A stretch of DNA of 35,867 bases from a virus: the IMG/VR virus record IMGVR_UViG_3300044951_001004, positions 1 to 35,867 of that record, one strand, 5' to 3'. This document shows positions 16,293 to 23,611 of this stretch, in pieces. Position numbers and translations under genes: made by a program. Below the pieces are notes generated by a model. It had not been told where the DNA came from and made no database searches. It saw nothing but the letters and a program-made list of their open reading frames with translations. How positions within the stretch are numbered: the first letter of the stretch is position 1; each line of letters opens with the position of its first letter.

Positions 16293-16913
16293 ATGAGTAA
16301 ACAACTTCTAGTAGATTTCATGCCTTTCGACATTACACCAGAAGTGTTGAACGAAGCCAAAAACCACACCTCCGGACCATTCACCTTGAAAGGTCCATTG
16401 CAAAAAGCGGGAGAAAAGAACCACAACGGTCGTATATATCCACGCCCAGTTTTGGAGCGCGAGGTTGAAAAATACCAACAGATTATTAAAGAACGCAGAG
16501 CATTGGGCGAGCTGGACCACCCAGAATCCTCTGTCATCAATTTGAAAAATGTCTCTCACAACGTGGTGGATTGTCATTGGCAAGGTGACACTGTCATGGG
16601 GACTATAGAGATTCTTACAACTCCCAGTGGAAATATTGCCAGAGATTTAATTCGCAACAATATTCGCATTGGCATTTCTAGTCGTGGGCTCGGTTCTACT
16701 CGTCAAATCTCGGAAAATACTGTTGAAGTTCAAGAGGACTTTGAGTTGCTGTGCTTTGACCTTGTATCTTCTCCGTCCACACGCGGAGCATATATGAATT
16801 TAAATGAAGGTAGATTGCGTGAGAACAAAAACTTTTTGATAGACCGCACCGAAATCGACAAGTATATGAAAATTGAAGGATTGGTAAGAGATATTTTATC
16901 CGAGATTCGTTAA
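16293..16913 (+). CDS. 21: Prohead core protease (T4 gp21-like)
   Basis: This 206-residue protein is close to T4 gp21 in length (212). It has the family blocks GELDHPES with the probable catalytic His76, GTIEILTTPSGNIARDLI, and IGISSRGLGS with the probable catalytic Ser129 or Ser130. The enzyme sits in the scaffolding core, matures itself, then cuts head proteins after (L/I)-x-E and digests the scaffold before DNA packaging (established for T4). A self-cleavage candidate is V-L-N-E21|A. Many neighbouring proteins carry such sites. A good Shine-Dalgarno (AAAGGAAAG) precedes the ATG. Confidence 0.93.
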   Translation: MSKQLLVDFMPFDITPEVLNEAKNHTSGPFTLKGPLQKAGEKNHNGRIYPRPVLEREVEKYQQIIKERRALGELDHPESSVINLKNVSHNVVDCHWQGDTVMGTIEILTTPSGNIARDLIRNNIRIGISSRGLGSTRQISENTVEVQEDFELLCFDLVSSPSTRGAYMNLNEGRLRENKNFLIDRTEIDKYMKIEGLVRDILSEIR

Positions 16914-16950
16914 TATATGCTAGGCACCGCGAAGGTTTATCAAATTAATA

Positions 16951-16960
16951 TATATTTATA
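16951..16960 (+). promoter_or_regulatory. Candidate late promoter TATATTTATA
   Basis: An exact copy of the recurring element, ending 4 bp before the ATG at 16965, with no Shine-Dalgarno between. If it acts as a -10 box, the transcript would be leaderless or nearly so. Confidence 0.55.
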
Positions 16961-16964
16961 ACAT

Positions 16965-17702
16965 ATGAGCAACAAAATTACTAACCCATTCCTTAAGCAA
17001 TTGATATCTGGCATTGCCAGCAATGCAAATTCTGGAAGAATAACTGACATTAGCTGGGGAGCTTTGGCCGAGGCAAAAAAGAACAAGAAATCTAAAGTAT
17101 TGAAGCGCGAGGCCGTCGAAAAAAAGCCCGGTGAAGAGGATGTAGATGCACAACCAAAAGACCAAGGAGCACCAGATGCACAACCAGCCGAACAACCACA
17201 AGAATCTCCCCCCGGCGCGATGGGGAGCGAAGCGCCGCAGCAACCGGACACAGGTGGCGGTAACCAAGATACGCCTACTGACGCCCCTGCGGGAGATGCA
17301 CCAGCCGGTGCAGATTCGGCACCAGAAGAATCCCCCGAAGAAGCAGAGGCTGATGCTACTAAGGCAAAGGCCGAACTAGAAAAAGCCAAAGCCGAGAAGG
17401 ACCAAGCCGAACAAGAAATTGAAAACCAATCATATGTTAAATTAGATTCAGGTCCGGGCACCCAGTATTTATTGGGCAAGATTTTGAATCACGCCTTCAA
17501 GACCAATACAATCGACGCGTTGGCGGGAGAAATGTCTCAGAAGTTAAAAATCCAGACCCCGGAAGATATGGCATTGTTTTCAAACGATGTGGCCCCATAT
17601 AGAGTTTTGCCCGGTATGGGAGAGTTGCTAACCTCCATGAACACAATGGTAACTAAAAGCGACAAAAATCCAGAAGCAGACCAAGAAACACCAGCGGAAT
17701 AA
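16965..17702 (+). CDS. Probable prohead core/structural protein with acidic Pro/Ala-rich linker
   Basis: 245 residues. The N-terminus MSNKITNPFLKQLISGI repeats the FLKQLIS-type helix, and ALAEA at 33-37 is a good gp21-type site (cut after E36). Residues about 60-125 are low-complexity (Pro, Gln, Ala, Glu, Asp), followed by a charged Ala/Lys/Glu helix (about 125-150) and a folded C-terminal part. The composition resembles T4 prohead core proteins (gp22, gp67), and the gene lies between protease and scaffold. No specific family is recognised. Confidence 0.7.
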   Translation: MSNKITNPFLKQLISGIASNANSGRITDISWGALAEAKKNKKSKVLKREAVEKKPGEEDVDAQPKDQGAPDAQPAEQPQESPPGAMGSEAPQQPDTGGGNQDTPTDAPAGDAPAGADSAPEESPEEAEADATKAKAELEKAKAEKDQAEQEIENQSYVKLDSGPGTQYLLGKILNHAFKTNTIDALAGEMSQKLKIQTPEDMALFSNDVAPYRVLPGMGELLTSMNTMVTKSDKNPEADQETPAE

Positions 17703-17707
17703 ATTAT

Positions 17708-18178
17708 ATGAATATATTAAAAATGAGACCGTTGATTGAGGGTATGGGAACTTTAAATCCAAACCCACAACTCACTCCTACCAACGAAAAACAATGGACC
17801 CGAGAAGAGAAATCTACCGCATTGGAAGCCATCGGTGGATACAACCAACTCGGAGCACAATTGCGCCGCGAGCATAGTTTGATGGAACTTGCTTACAATT
17901 TAAAAGAAATTACCAAGCACGCTCACGGACTGGCTATGCACGAAACCGAAAAAGGTGGAGATGACAGTTGGTTTGATAAGAACGTCGTCACCAAAAACAT
18001 GCAAAATTTGGAAAAATATGCAGATGAACTGACGAAGTTTGCTAAAGAGGCAAATGCACTACAACAGCGCATGGAAGCCGCGTACGAAGACATCGGGCAT
18101 ATATTATCTCGTTATTTTGAAATCAAGAGTTTAGATGAAGGTACGCCGATAGCAGTTTCAAAGATTGGAAGAAAATAA
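17708..18178 (+). CDS. Unknown head-module protein (156 aa)
   Basis: A mostly helical protein starting MNILKMRPLIEGMGTLNP, with a possible protease site after L-I-E11. The centre has long helices (EHSLMELAYNLKEITKHAHG; NLEKYADELTKFAKEANALQ). It is 5 bp downstream of the previous gene and followed by a 145-bp leader region before the scaffold gene. Function unknown; co-expression with the core genes is evident from position. Confidence 0.68.
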   Translation: MNILKMRPLIEGMGTLNPNPQLTPTNEKQWTREEKSTALEAIGGYNQLGAQLRREHSLMELAYNLKEITKHAHGLAMHETEKGGDDSWFDKNVVTKNMQNLEKYADELTKFAKEANALQQRMEAAYEDIGHILSRYFEIKSLDEGTPIAVSKIGRK

Positions 18179-18220
18179 ATAAAAAAATTCAAGTATTTTA
18201 TATTTTTTCATATATTGGTA

Positions 18221-18230
18221 TATATTTATT
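18221..18230 (+). promoter_or_regulatory. Late-promoter-like element TATATTTATT before scaffold/capsid genes
   Basis: Nine of ten bases match TATATTTATA. Unlike the other copies it lies about 94 bp before the start codon (18324), leaving a real 5' leader for the scaffold-capsid message. Confidence 0.42.
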
Positions 18231-18252
18231 TATTATAAAATGCACTAACTCT

Positions 18253-18303
18253 TTGGTGCGAGGCAGATAAAAACTTTTTTGAAACTCTTAATAGTTTCAC
18301 CAA
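18253..18303 (+). other. Structured 5' leader of the scaffold-capsid mRNA
   Basis: An inner hairpin, TGAAACT (18280-18286), 6-nt loop, AGTTTCA (18293-18299), lies inside an outer pairing of TTGGTG (18253-18258) with CACCAA (18298-18303). The two share bases 18298-18299 and so could be alternative folds. The ribosome-binding AAGGA (18308-18312) follows directly. This could tune translation of the scaffold, but it is seen by eye only. Confidence 0.35.
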
Positions 18304-18323
18304 CAACAAGGATAAAAACTATT

Positions 18324-19808
18324 ATGTCAGATTTACTCAAACAAGCAATAGCAGACGCAAAAGCAGTCCGCGCCACTGCACTATCTAACGCAAAATTTGC
18401 GCTCGAAGAACAATTCGCCCCAATGCTACAGAGCATGTTATCGGAAAAACTCCGCAATGAATTGAATGCCGCCGACGGCGCACAAGATAATACTGACGGC
18501 AACACCGGCGAAGAAGTCGGACAAGCTCCGGCACAACAGGTTCCCGGTGAACCAGATGGAGATGAAGCCGGACAATTGGGCGGACCTCTCGACCAACCGG
18601 GCGCAATGGGACAAGTACCAGAACCCGTCGATGGAGCCCCATTCGGCGGTGATGCCCCAGTCGGACCAGACGCAGATGCCGAGCACCCGATTGCGCCAAT
18701 TGGTGCAGCAGGACAGCCAGCAACACGCGCACCAAGCGCACCAGCACTCGATCCGACACCAATGTCGGGACAAGAAGACGAAAGAATGGAAGAAATTTTC
18801 GGAGAAGACCCACAACAATCAGACCTAAACCATATGAACGAAAGTGACGCAGATTATAAGAAAACAACCGCCGGACACAAAACAGCAGACCCCGGCAAGA
18901 AGATGGTTGTAAAAGCAACATCTATGTCCACAAAGGGCTCACTCCCGCCCGGAAAGAAAGAAAATACAGCGTCTACTGACTATAAGAAGACCGCGACAGG
19001 AAATCAAATCAAGAACATCAAAGCTTCCGGCACAGAAGACCCACAGGGCGCTTCCAACGAAGTTTCCGATGGTCTTAAGAAAACCGATTCAGGTACGTCC
19101 GCTCTCAAGGAGAATGACGTAGTCGATGAAGCTTCACTGGATGAAATTCTCAAGGAATTGGAAGATTCCACAAATGAAGTCAATTGCGCCGACCCAGTCA
19201 ATGAACTCGATGAAGAAATCTCGTTGGAAGAGATTCTTGCGTGTGACGACGAAGCCGAACAAGTCACCGAAGGAGAAGGAGAAGTCCCACCACAATTCTT
19301 GAAGAATATCAAGAAACCGGAGGGCGACGAGGGCGACGAGGACGACGAGGACGACAAGGACGACAAGGACGACAAAAAAACCGTCAAAGAAAACATTTCG
19401 TTGAAAAAGGAACTAGCAGAATACCGTAGCGCAGTTGTTTATCTACGGGACCGTATCAATGAAGTTACACTGCTCAATGCCAAGCTGCTCTACACGAACA
19501 AATTGTTCAAGCAACACAGCCTAAACAATGAGCAAAAACTAAGAGTAATAGAGTCATTTGACCTCACGAAGTCGGTTCGTGAAGCCAAGCTCGTATACGC
19601 TACGTTAGCCGAATCATCTAATTTCGGTGGAAAAAAGACAGTTGTGGCACCAGCCCCTAAGAAGGTCATGTCACAAACCGTCAAAACCATCACCGAAGGA
19701 CTCGCTAGCAAGCCAGTTGCATCAACCAAACCGACAAACCCAGCAGTTTTGACAGAAGGAGCCATTATGGCAAACCGCTTCCAAAAGCTAGCCGGTATTC
19801 GTAAGTAA
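18324..19808 (+). CDS. 22: Prohead core scaffold protein (T4 gp22-like)
   Basis: I chose ATG 18324 (MSDLLKQAIADAKAV), which has AAGGA 11 bp upstream; the frame also contains an ATG 15 codons earlier without a good site. The 494-residue protein has an N-terminal helix, a long disordered middle rich in Ala, Gly, Pro, Gln and Asp, and an extreme acidic tract near 345-365 (runs of Asp/Glu then Asp/Lys). It ends in a coiled-coil C-terminal part with KELAEYRSAVVYLRDRINEV and LLNAKLLYTNKLFK-type blocks typical of T4-like scaffolds. T4 gp22 is 269 residues, so this one is unusually long. A protease site VLTE|G lies near the C-terminus before NRFQKLAGIRK. It forms the inner core and is degraded by the gp21-like protease. 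Confidence 0.85.
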   Translation: MSDLLKQAIADAKAVRATALSNAKFALEEQFAPMLQSMLSEKLRNELNAADGAQDNTDGNTGEEVGQAPAQQVPGEPDGDEAGQLGGPLDQPGAMGQVPEPVDGAPFGGDAPVGPDADAEHPIAPIGAAGQPATRAPSAPALDPTPMSGQEDERMEEIFGEDPQQSDLNHMNESDADYKKTTAGHKTADPGKKMVVKATSMSTKGSLPPGKKENTASTDYKKTATGNQIKNIKASGTEDPQGASNEVSDGLKKTDSGTSALKENDVVDEASLDEILKELEDSTNEVNCADPVNELDEEISLEEILACDDEAEQVTEGEGEVPPQFLKNIKKPEGDEGDEDDEDDKDDKDDKKTVKENISLKKELAEYRSAVVYLRDRINEVTLLNAKLLYTNKLFKQHSLNNEQKLRVIESFDLTKSVREAKLVYATLAESSNFGGKKTVVAPAPKKVMSQTVKTITEGLASKPVASTKPTNPAVLTEGAIMANRFQKLAGIRK

Positions 19809-19844
19809 ACCAAAAATCAACACCTAATTATAGGAACAAACATT

Positions 19845-21449
19845 ATGTCAGACATCAAATCACTACTCAGCGAGACATCGAACCCAATGGTTCAACTCAT
19901 GTCCCAAACCCGTGGCCTAGTCGCCAAATGGGAAAAAACTGGTCTTCTAGAAGGCGTCAAGAACGATATGGAAAAATCCCATATGTCTATCCTTTTGGAG
20001 AACCAAGCAAAACAACTAATTGATGAAGCTACCCGCACAGGTACCTCCACCAATTCCGAACAATGGGCGGGCGTTGCTCTTCCACTAGTTCGTCGTGTGT
20101 TCGCCGAAATCGCGGCCAAGGAATTCGTCTCGGTTCAACCGATGAATCTTCCTTCCGGTCTAGTATTCTATCTGGACTTCAAATATGGTTCCAACCAAGC
20201 CGGTAAGCCAGCCTTTAGCGGACAGTCGCTATTCGGTGGCACAGGCACAAAGTTGGGCAGCACCGACAGCGCAACCAACGGTCTATACGGCCAAGGTCGC
20301 TTTGGTTATACCATCAATGACCAGACCACAACCGTCACTGGCACAGCCAGCACCGGTTCGTTCCTCGACGTAAAGTTCGTCCCAGAACTTTCTTCGTCCG
20401 TTTCCGACAAGGAAATCTTCCGCGTTACCGCCAACTTGAACAGCACCGGTTTTGATGCTACTGGCATCCGTGCGTTCACAGTTTCCGGTTCCGGAATTGT
20501 TGATTTCTACCCAGCATTCACAACGGTCTCCGGCGACGTTGTAACGTTCGTTGTTTCCGGTTCTGCAATCGGAGCTACTCCTTCTATCCTAGTTGCTTAC
20601 CACAAGCAACCAGAGGCCACCTCCCGTGGCGACTTCGAAGACCAAGGTTCCGGATTGCCAAATGCAACCGGCATTGCTAACGACATTGGTATCCCAGAAG
20701 TTAACTTGGAGCTAAAGAGCGAAGCCATCGTGGCAAAGACACGTAAGTTGAAAGCCGTCTGGACACCAGAGTTGGCACAAGACTTGAACGCCTACCACTC
20801 CATTGACGCCGAAGCCGAGCTAACTGCTCTGTTGTCGGAGTACGTCTCGATGGAAATCGACCTCGAAATCCTCGACATGTTGGTAACTGCTGCCCCTGCC
20901 GCAACAACCGAATACTGGTCCGCCCGTATCGGAACTGAATACAACGCCAACTTGGGCGGATTCTATGACACTGCTGCAAATCGCACAGCTTATGTAAAGA
21001 GCACATGGTTCCAAACACTTGGAAACAAAATCCAAAAGGTATCTAACAAGATTCACCAATTGACATTGCGCGGTGGAGCTAACTTCCTAGTCTGTTCTCC
21101 GGACGTTGCTACCATCATCGAATCCATTCCGGGATTCAGCACCAACACGGACGGCGACCAAGCCAAGTTCGCGATGGGCGTTGCCAAAGTTGGCGCTCTA
21201 AACAACCGTTGGACCATCTACAAGAATCCATATATGACCGATAACGTCATGTTGGTAGGTTTCCGTGGAACAAACTTCCTAGAAACCGGCGCTGTATATG
21301 CTCCATACATCCCACTGATTCAAACACCGTTGGTGTATGACCCAGTGAACTTCACCCCACGTCGTGGCGTGATGACACGTTATGCCAAGAAGATCTTACG
21401 TCCTGAGTTCTACGGTAAGATTGTTATCGGCAACTTGAACGAAGTCTAA
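19845..21449 (+). CDS. 23: Major capsid protein (T4 gp23-like)
   Basis: This 534-residue protein (T4 gp23 is 521) has family blocks QWAGVALPLVRRVFAEIAAKEFVSVQPMN (given in parts: QWAGVALPLVRRVF; AAKEFVSVQPMN), KTRKLKAVWTPELAQDL, and a C-terminal APYIPL...VNFTPRRGVMTRYAKK. The prohead protease should remove the N-terminal delta-domain, most likely after L-I-D-E61, and L-L-S-E10 is a second possible site. AGGAA lies 11 bp before the ATG, one of the best ribosome sites in the window, and a strong terminator follows, both fitting very high expression. Codon use is visibly richer in C-ending codons (AAC, GGC, ACC) than in neighbours, as expected for an abundant protein. Confidence 0.95.
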   Translation: MSDIKSLLSETSNPMVQLMSQTRGLVAKWEKTGLLEGVKNDMEKSHMSILLENQAKQLIDEATRTGTSTNSEQWAGVALPLVRRVFAEIAAKEFVSVQPMNLPSGLVFYLDFKYGSNQAGKPAFSGQSLFGGTGTKLGSTDSATNGLYGQGRFGYTINDQTTTVTGTASTGSFLDVKFVPELSSSVSDKEIFRVTANLNSTGFDATGIRAFTVSGSGIVDFYPAFTTVSGDVVTFVVSGSAIGATPSILVAYHKQPEATSRGDFEDQGSGLPNATGIANDIGIPEVNLELKSEAIVAKTRKLKAVWTPELAQDLNAYHSIDAEAELTALLSEYVSMEIDLEILDMLVTAAPAATTEYWSARIGTEYNANLGGFYDTAANRTAYVKSTWFQTLGNKIQKVSNKIHQLTLRGGANFLVCSPDVATIIESIPGFSTNTDGDQAKFAMGVAKVGALNNRWTIYKNPYMTDNVMLVGFRGTNFLETGAVYAPYIPLIQTPLVYDPVNFTPRRGVMTRYAKKILRPEFYGKIVIGNLNEV

Positions 21450-21477
21450 TCAACTTTGTAAGGAATAACCCTCAATC

Positions 21478-21512
21478 AAAAGCCCCCTCGAAAGAGGGGG
21501 CTTTTTTATTTT
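21478..21512 (+). terminator. Strong intrinsic terminator, probably bidirectional
   Basis: AGCCCCCTC (21481-21489), loop GAAA, GAGGGGGCT (21494-21502), then TTTTTATTTT. Four A residues precede the stem, so the opposite strand also has a hairpin followed by T residues. It sits between the capsid gene and the convergent minus-strand block. Confidence 0.93.
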
Positions 21513-21534
21513 CTAAAATGTTATAAAAAATTGC

Positions 21535-22053
21535 TCAATTTGTTCGAGCTAACGTAATATGCGACTCACCGTGGAATTTTCTAACGTCTTCCAACTTAAA
21601 ATTTTCAATTAATGGAACGAATCTTTTAATGTAAAGGTTGGCGCGATTATCTTCCTTGGCAGTCATTGTCAATCGCAATATCTCGTGATTGTCATCGTCA
21701 AATTCAACAAAACTATTTGTTATGTCAATGATGGTGGCAAATATTCTAAGCGCATCTCCGGTTTTGGTCAGTCCGATATTTAATTTGTTTGTTCCGTCCG
21801 ATTCCACTCCTTCGTGGACTCCGAACGCTATTTCCCACGCAGTGTCATCGAATCTACTTTGCTTGGCATACCACATATAATCAACGCCATGGTCAGTTTT
21901 GAATCTTATTATTTGAACGGGACTTAATACATCTTTTTTATAAGTTTTCCCTGTTTCTTCGTCTTCGTAGTCAATTTCTTCGGTTGCAAATGAATGTTTG
22001 TATTTATAAGGCGAATCAAGAACTTCGTTGAGAAGATGTTTCAATAAAATCAT
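21535..22053 (-). CDS. Unknown phage protein with capsid-targeting-like N-terminus (172 aa)
   Basis: I chose the ATG at 22053 because a TATATTTATA element ends 3 bp upstream and the start MILLKHLLNEVLDSPYKY matches the leader-like helices of other small genes (candidate cut after L-N-E10). An ATG 7 codons earlier would place the promoter element inside the gene. The body is mixed alpha/beta with YMWYAKQSRFDDTAWEIAFG and TGDALRIFATIIDITNSFVE blocks. Proteins with this kind of 'GNA.RIFATV' core occur in other tailed phages as hypotheticals (from memory, not checked). Function unknown. Confidence 0.72.
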   Translation of the reverse strand: MILLKHLLNEVLDSPYKYKHSFATEEIDYEDEETGKTYKKDVLSPVQIIRFKTDHGVDYMWYAKQSRFDDTAWEIAFGVHEGVESDGTNKLNIGLTKTGDALRIFATIIDITNSFVEFDDDNHEILRLTMTAKEDNRANLYIKRFVPLIENFKLEDVRKFHGESHITLARTN

Positions 22054-22056
22054 ACT

Positions 22057-22066
22057 TATAAATATA
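22057..22066 (-). promoter_or_regulatory. Candidate late promoter TATATTTATA (minus strand)
   Basis: Exact copy of the element when read on the coding (minus) strand, ending 3 bp before the ATG at 22053. It shows that the element is oriented with the gene, not with the window. Confidence 0.55.
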
Positions 22067-22119
22067 AAGGCCATTTGAATATCAAACGGCCCGCGTACTA
22101 ACGCAAATTGTCTCGAATC

Positions 22120-22326
22120 TTATCGACGATGCAAGTGACGCATTCTAACTCCAATGTGCCATCCAATCGTCGGATAGCTATAATAATATATAGGATGGTC
22201 GTGAACCACAATCACTTGTGGGGGTGGGCATTGAACTATACGGTGGCGTGGTTCGGATGGTACAACCATGCAACCACCGAGAGTTAAAGAAAATAATGCA
22301 ATCGCCACAAATTTTAAATATTTCAT
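22120..22326 (-). CDS. Small lipoprotein (68 aa)
   Basis: MKYLKFVAIALFSLTLGGC is a typical lipoprotein signal peptide: Lys, hydrophobic core, then the lipobox LGGC with Cys19. The mature part of about 50 residues is rich in Pro, His and Tyr (PPPQVIVVHDHPIYYYSYP), with a basic tail ending in HLHRR. It lies in the same minus-strand block as the lysozyme. A proline-rich outer-membrane lipoprotein near a lysozyme recalls an Rz1-type o-spanin, but no i-spanin partner is visible. A superinfection-exclusion lipoprotein is an alternative. The lipoprotein class is clear; the role is inference. Confidence 0.72.
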   Translation of the reverse strand: MKYLKFVAIALFSLTLGGCMVVPSEPRHRIVQCPPPQVIVVHDHPIYYYSYPTIGWHIGVRMRHLHRR

Positions 22327-22377
22327 ATATTACGATTATGACTTTACTAAAAACTAGATGTTCCGTCAATACTATTT

Positions 22378-22761
22378 TTATGACGGATACGCGATAATCT
22401 CGATGTTCTTAGGCCCGAATTTGTCGGGATTCATATTTTCCCACGTAAAACTAATACGGCTATTTTGTATCTGTATCGGGTCTGTTTTTGGGTCAATTGA
22501 TTTTCTACTGTATGGAAGCAATCTCTGCCCCTTTTCTCCTAGTAATAAATCCCCAGTGACCATGTCTAATTGAAACCCGACCACATCCAACGCTTGCGTA
22601 ATTATAGTTAATACTTTTCCTAGACTATCTACTTTTTTTGTGCCGCCGAGTTCGGGATGCTTATGGAATTCATTGGATATTCTTTTGCGTTCTGGTTGAG
22701 TTATCTTTGATATATCACTGGCTTCTGTGACTATTTCGTTTAATATTTCAGTTAATTTCAT
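22378..22761 (-). CDS. Unknown phage protein with capsid-targeting-like N-terminus (127 aa)
   Basis: The gene begins MKLTEILNEIVTEASDI (candidate cuts after L-N-E9 or at V-T-E-A), 12 bp after the lysozyme stop. The C-terminal part has ALDVVGFQLDMVTGDLLLGEKGQRLLPYSRKS and NSRISFTWENM, which look like a compact beta-rich fold (the first stretch spans residues ~56-88). No enzyme motif is seen. It is probably expressed with the lysozyme and possibly packaged. Confidence 0.7.
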   Translation of the reverse strand: MKLTEILNEIVTEASDISKITQPERKRISNEFHKHPELGGTKKVDSLGKVLTIITQALDVVGFQLDMVTGDLLLGEKGQRLLPYSRKSIDPKTDPIQIQNSRISFTWENMNPDKFGPKNIEIIAYPS

Positions 22762-22773
22762 ATGTTTTGTAAA

Positions 22774-23511
22774 TTATCCCAATCCATTTTTCCACACATT
22801 TGGGTCTTTGAGATACGTGTTATAAAATTCAGCATTGCGCCCCAATTCTTTTTTTGTTCCGCCGAATGTACCAAATCTCTTATATTCCCGTTTAGCTTTC
22901 GACAAATCTTTGAATACTACGGCTTTTACCATTTCTGGAAATTTTCTAACAGTTCCTAAATTATATGAATAATCTATTAACATTTCCCATTGGTGTTGTG
23001 AAAGGTTGGTAGGCAGGCGATTATTTTTTAAATAATTCTCAACTTCCGTTTTTGCTTTTTCTATATCATTTTTCAATAACGCCATGACTTCCTGTTCAGT
23101 CAAACCATTTCTGAATTTAGCCATATCGTCTTTTGCGGTTATTTTGTGACCATATCCAATGTCCCAACTTTTTCCACCTTCGACCGCCGGGTGAGGGTAC
23201 CACTTTCCGTTTTTGAATCCCTTTTTTATATTGTTCTCTACCCGTTTCAAATATTTTATAAAATTCGCAGAGACTTCAAATTTTTTTGCCGTGCTCATTC
23301 CCGTGAAATCTGTGTTTTTTGGCACATATGGTTCCATACCTTTAACGTTCTTGTACCCAGCTGGGTCGGCATATGCCACATGTACTGGTGGCGTTAATTC
23401 GTGTGCACTGTATGGTGCTTTGTCTGCCGGTGGTTGGTAATCCTCTTGGACTTCGTCTTGGGCCATTTTTATTATATTACTCTCCCGGAGCAAATCTTTA
23501 AGTTTAATCAT
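22774..23511 (-). CDS. GH24-like phage lysozyme with a capsid-targeting-like N-terminus
   Basis: This 245-residue peptidoglycan hydrolase has a lysozyme part over about 85-245. RVENNIKKGF contains the probable catalytic Glu92, SWDIGYGHKIT (115-125) is the active-site beta-hairpin block of GH24 lysozymes, and LSQHQWEMLIDYSYNLG (about 170-186) matches the C-terminal FNxG region. T4 lysozyme is 164 residues; here about 80 additional residues precede the enzyme. The first are MIKLKDLLRESN, the same kind of helix with an (L)-x-E10 site seen on candidate head proteins, followed by a Pro-rich spacer. There is no signal peptide. It may be a cell-entry enzyme carried in the virion or a cytoplasmic endolysin awaiting a holin; none is seen here. 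Confidence 0.82.
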   Translation of the reverse strand: MIKLKDLLRESNIIKMAQDEVQEDYQPPADKAPYSAHELTPPVHVAYADPAGYKNVKGMEPYVPKNTDFTGMSTAKKFEVSANFIKYLKRVENNIKKGFKNGKWYPHPAVEGGKSWDIGYGHKITAKDDMAKFRNGLTEQEVMALLKNDIEKAKTEVENYLKNNRLPTNLSQHQWEMLIDYSYNLGTVRKFPEMVKAVVFKDLSKAKREYKRFGTFGGTKKELGRNAEFYNTYLKDPNVWKNGLG

Positions 23512-23518
23512 ACACTGA

Positions 23519-23528
23519 TATAAATATA
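23519..23528 (-). promoter_or_regulatory. Candidate late promoter TATATTTATA (minus strand)
   Basis: Exact copy on the coding strand, ending 7 bp before the lysozyme ATG (23511). It would drive the minus-strand block toward the bidirectional terminator. Confidence 0.55.
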
Positions 23529-23597
23529 ACAGAGACCAAGAAAGAGTATATACCCGGTCGTTTTATTTACAATAGCAGAGTAAATAGGCAACGATGA

Positions 23598-23607
23598 TAT
23601 ATTTATA
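23598..23607 (+). promoter_or_regulatory. Candidate late promoter TATATTTATA
   Basis: Exact copy ending 4 bp before the preferred ATG at 23612. It faces away from the minus-strand copy at 23519-23528, so this 100-bp gap is a divergent promoter region. Confidence 0.55.
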
Positions 23608-23611
23608 TAAT

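Noticed and set aside
18385-19396. Several long frames antisense to or shifted within the scaffold gene
   Set aside because: They arise from the GC-richer low-complexity Ala/Gly/Pro coding region and show Arg- or Ser-rich nonsense composition.
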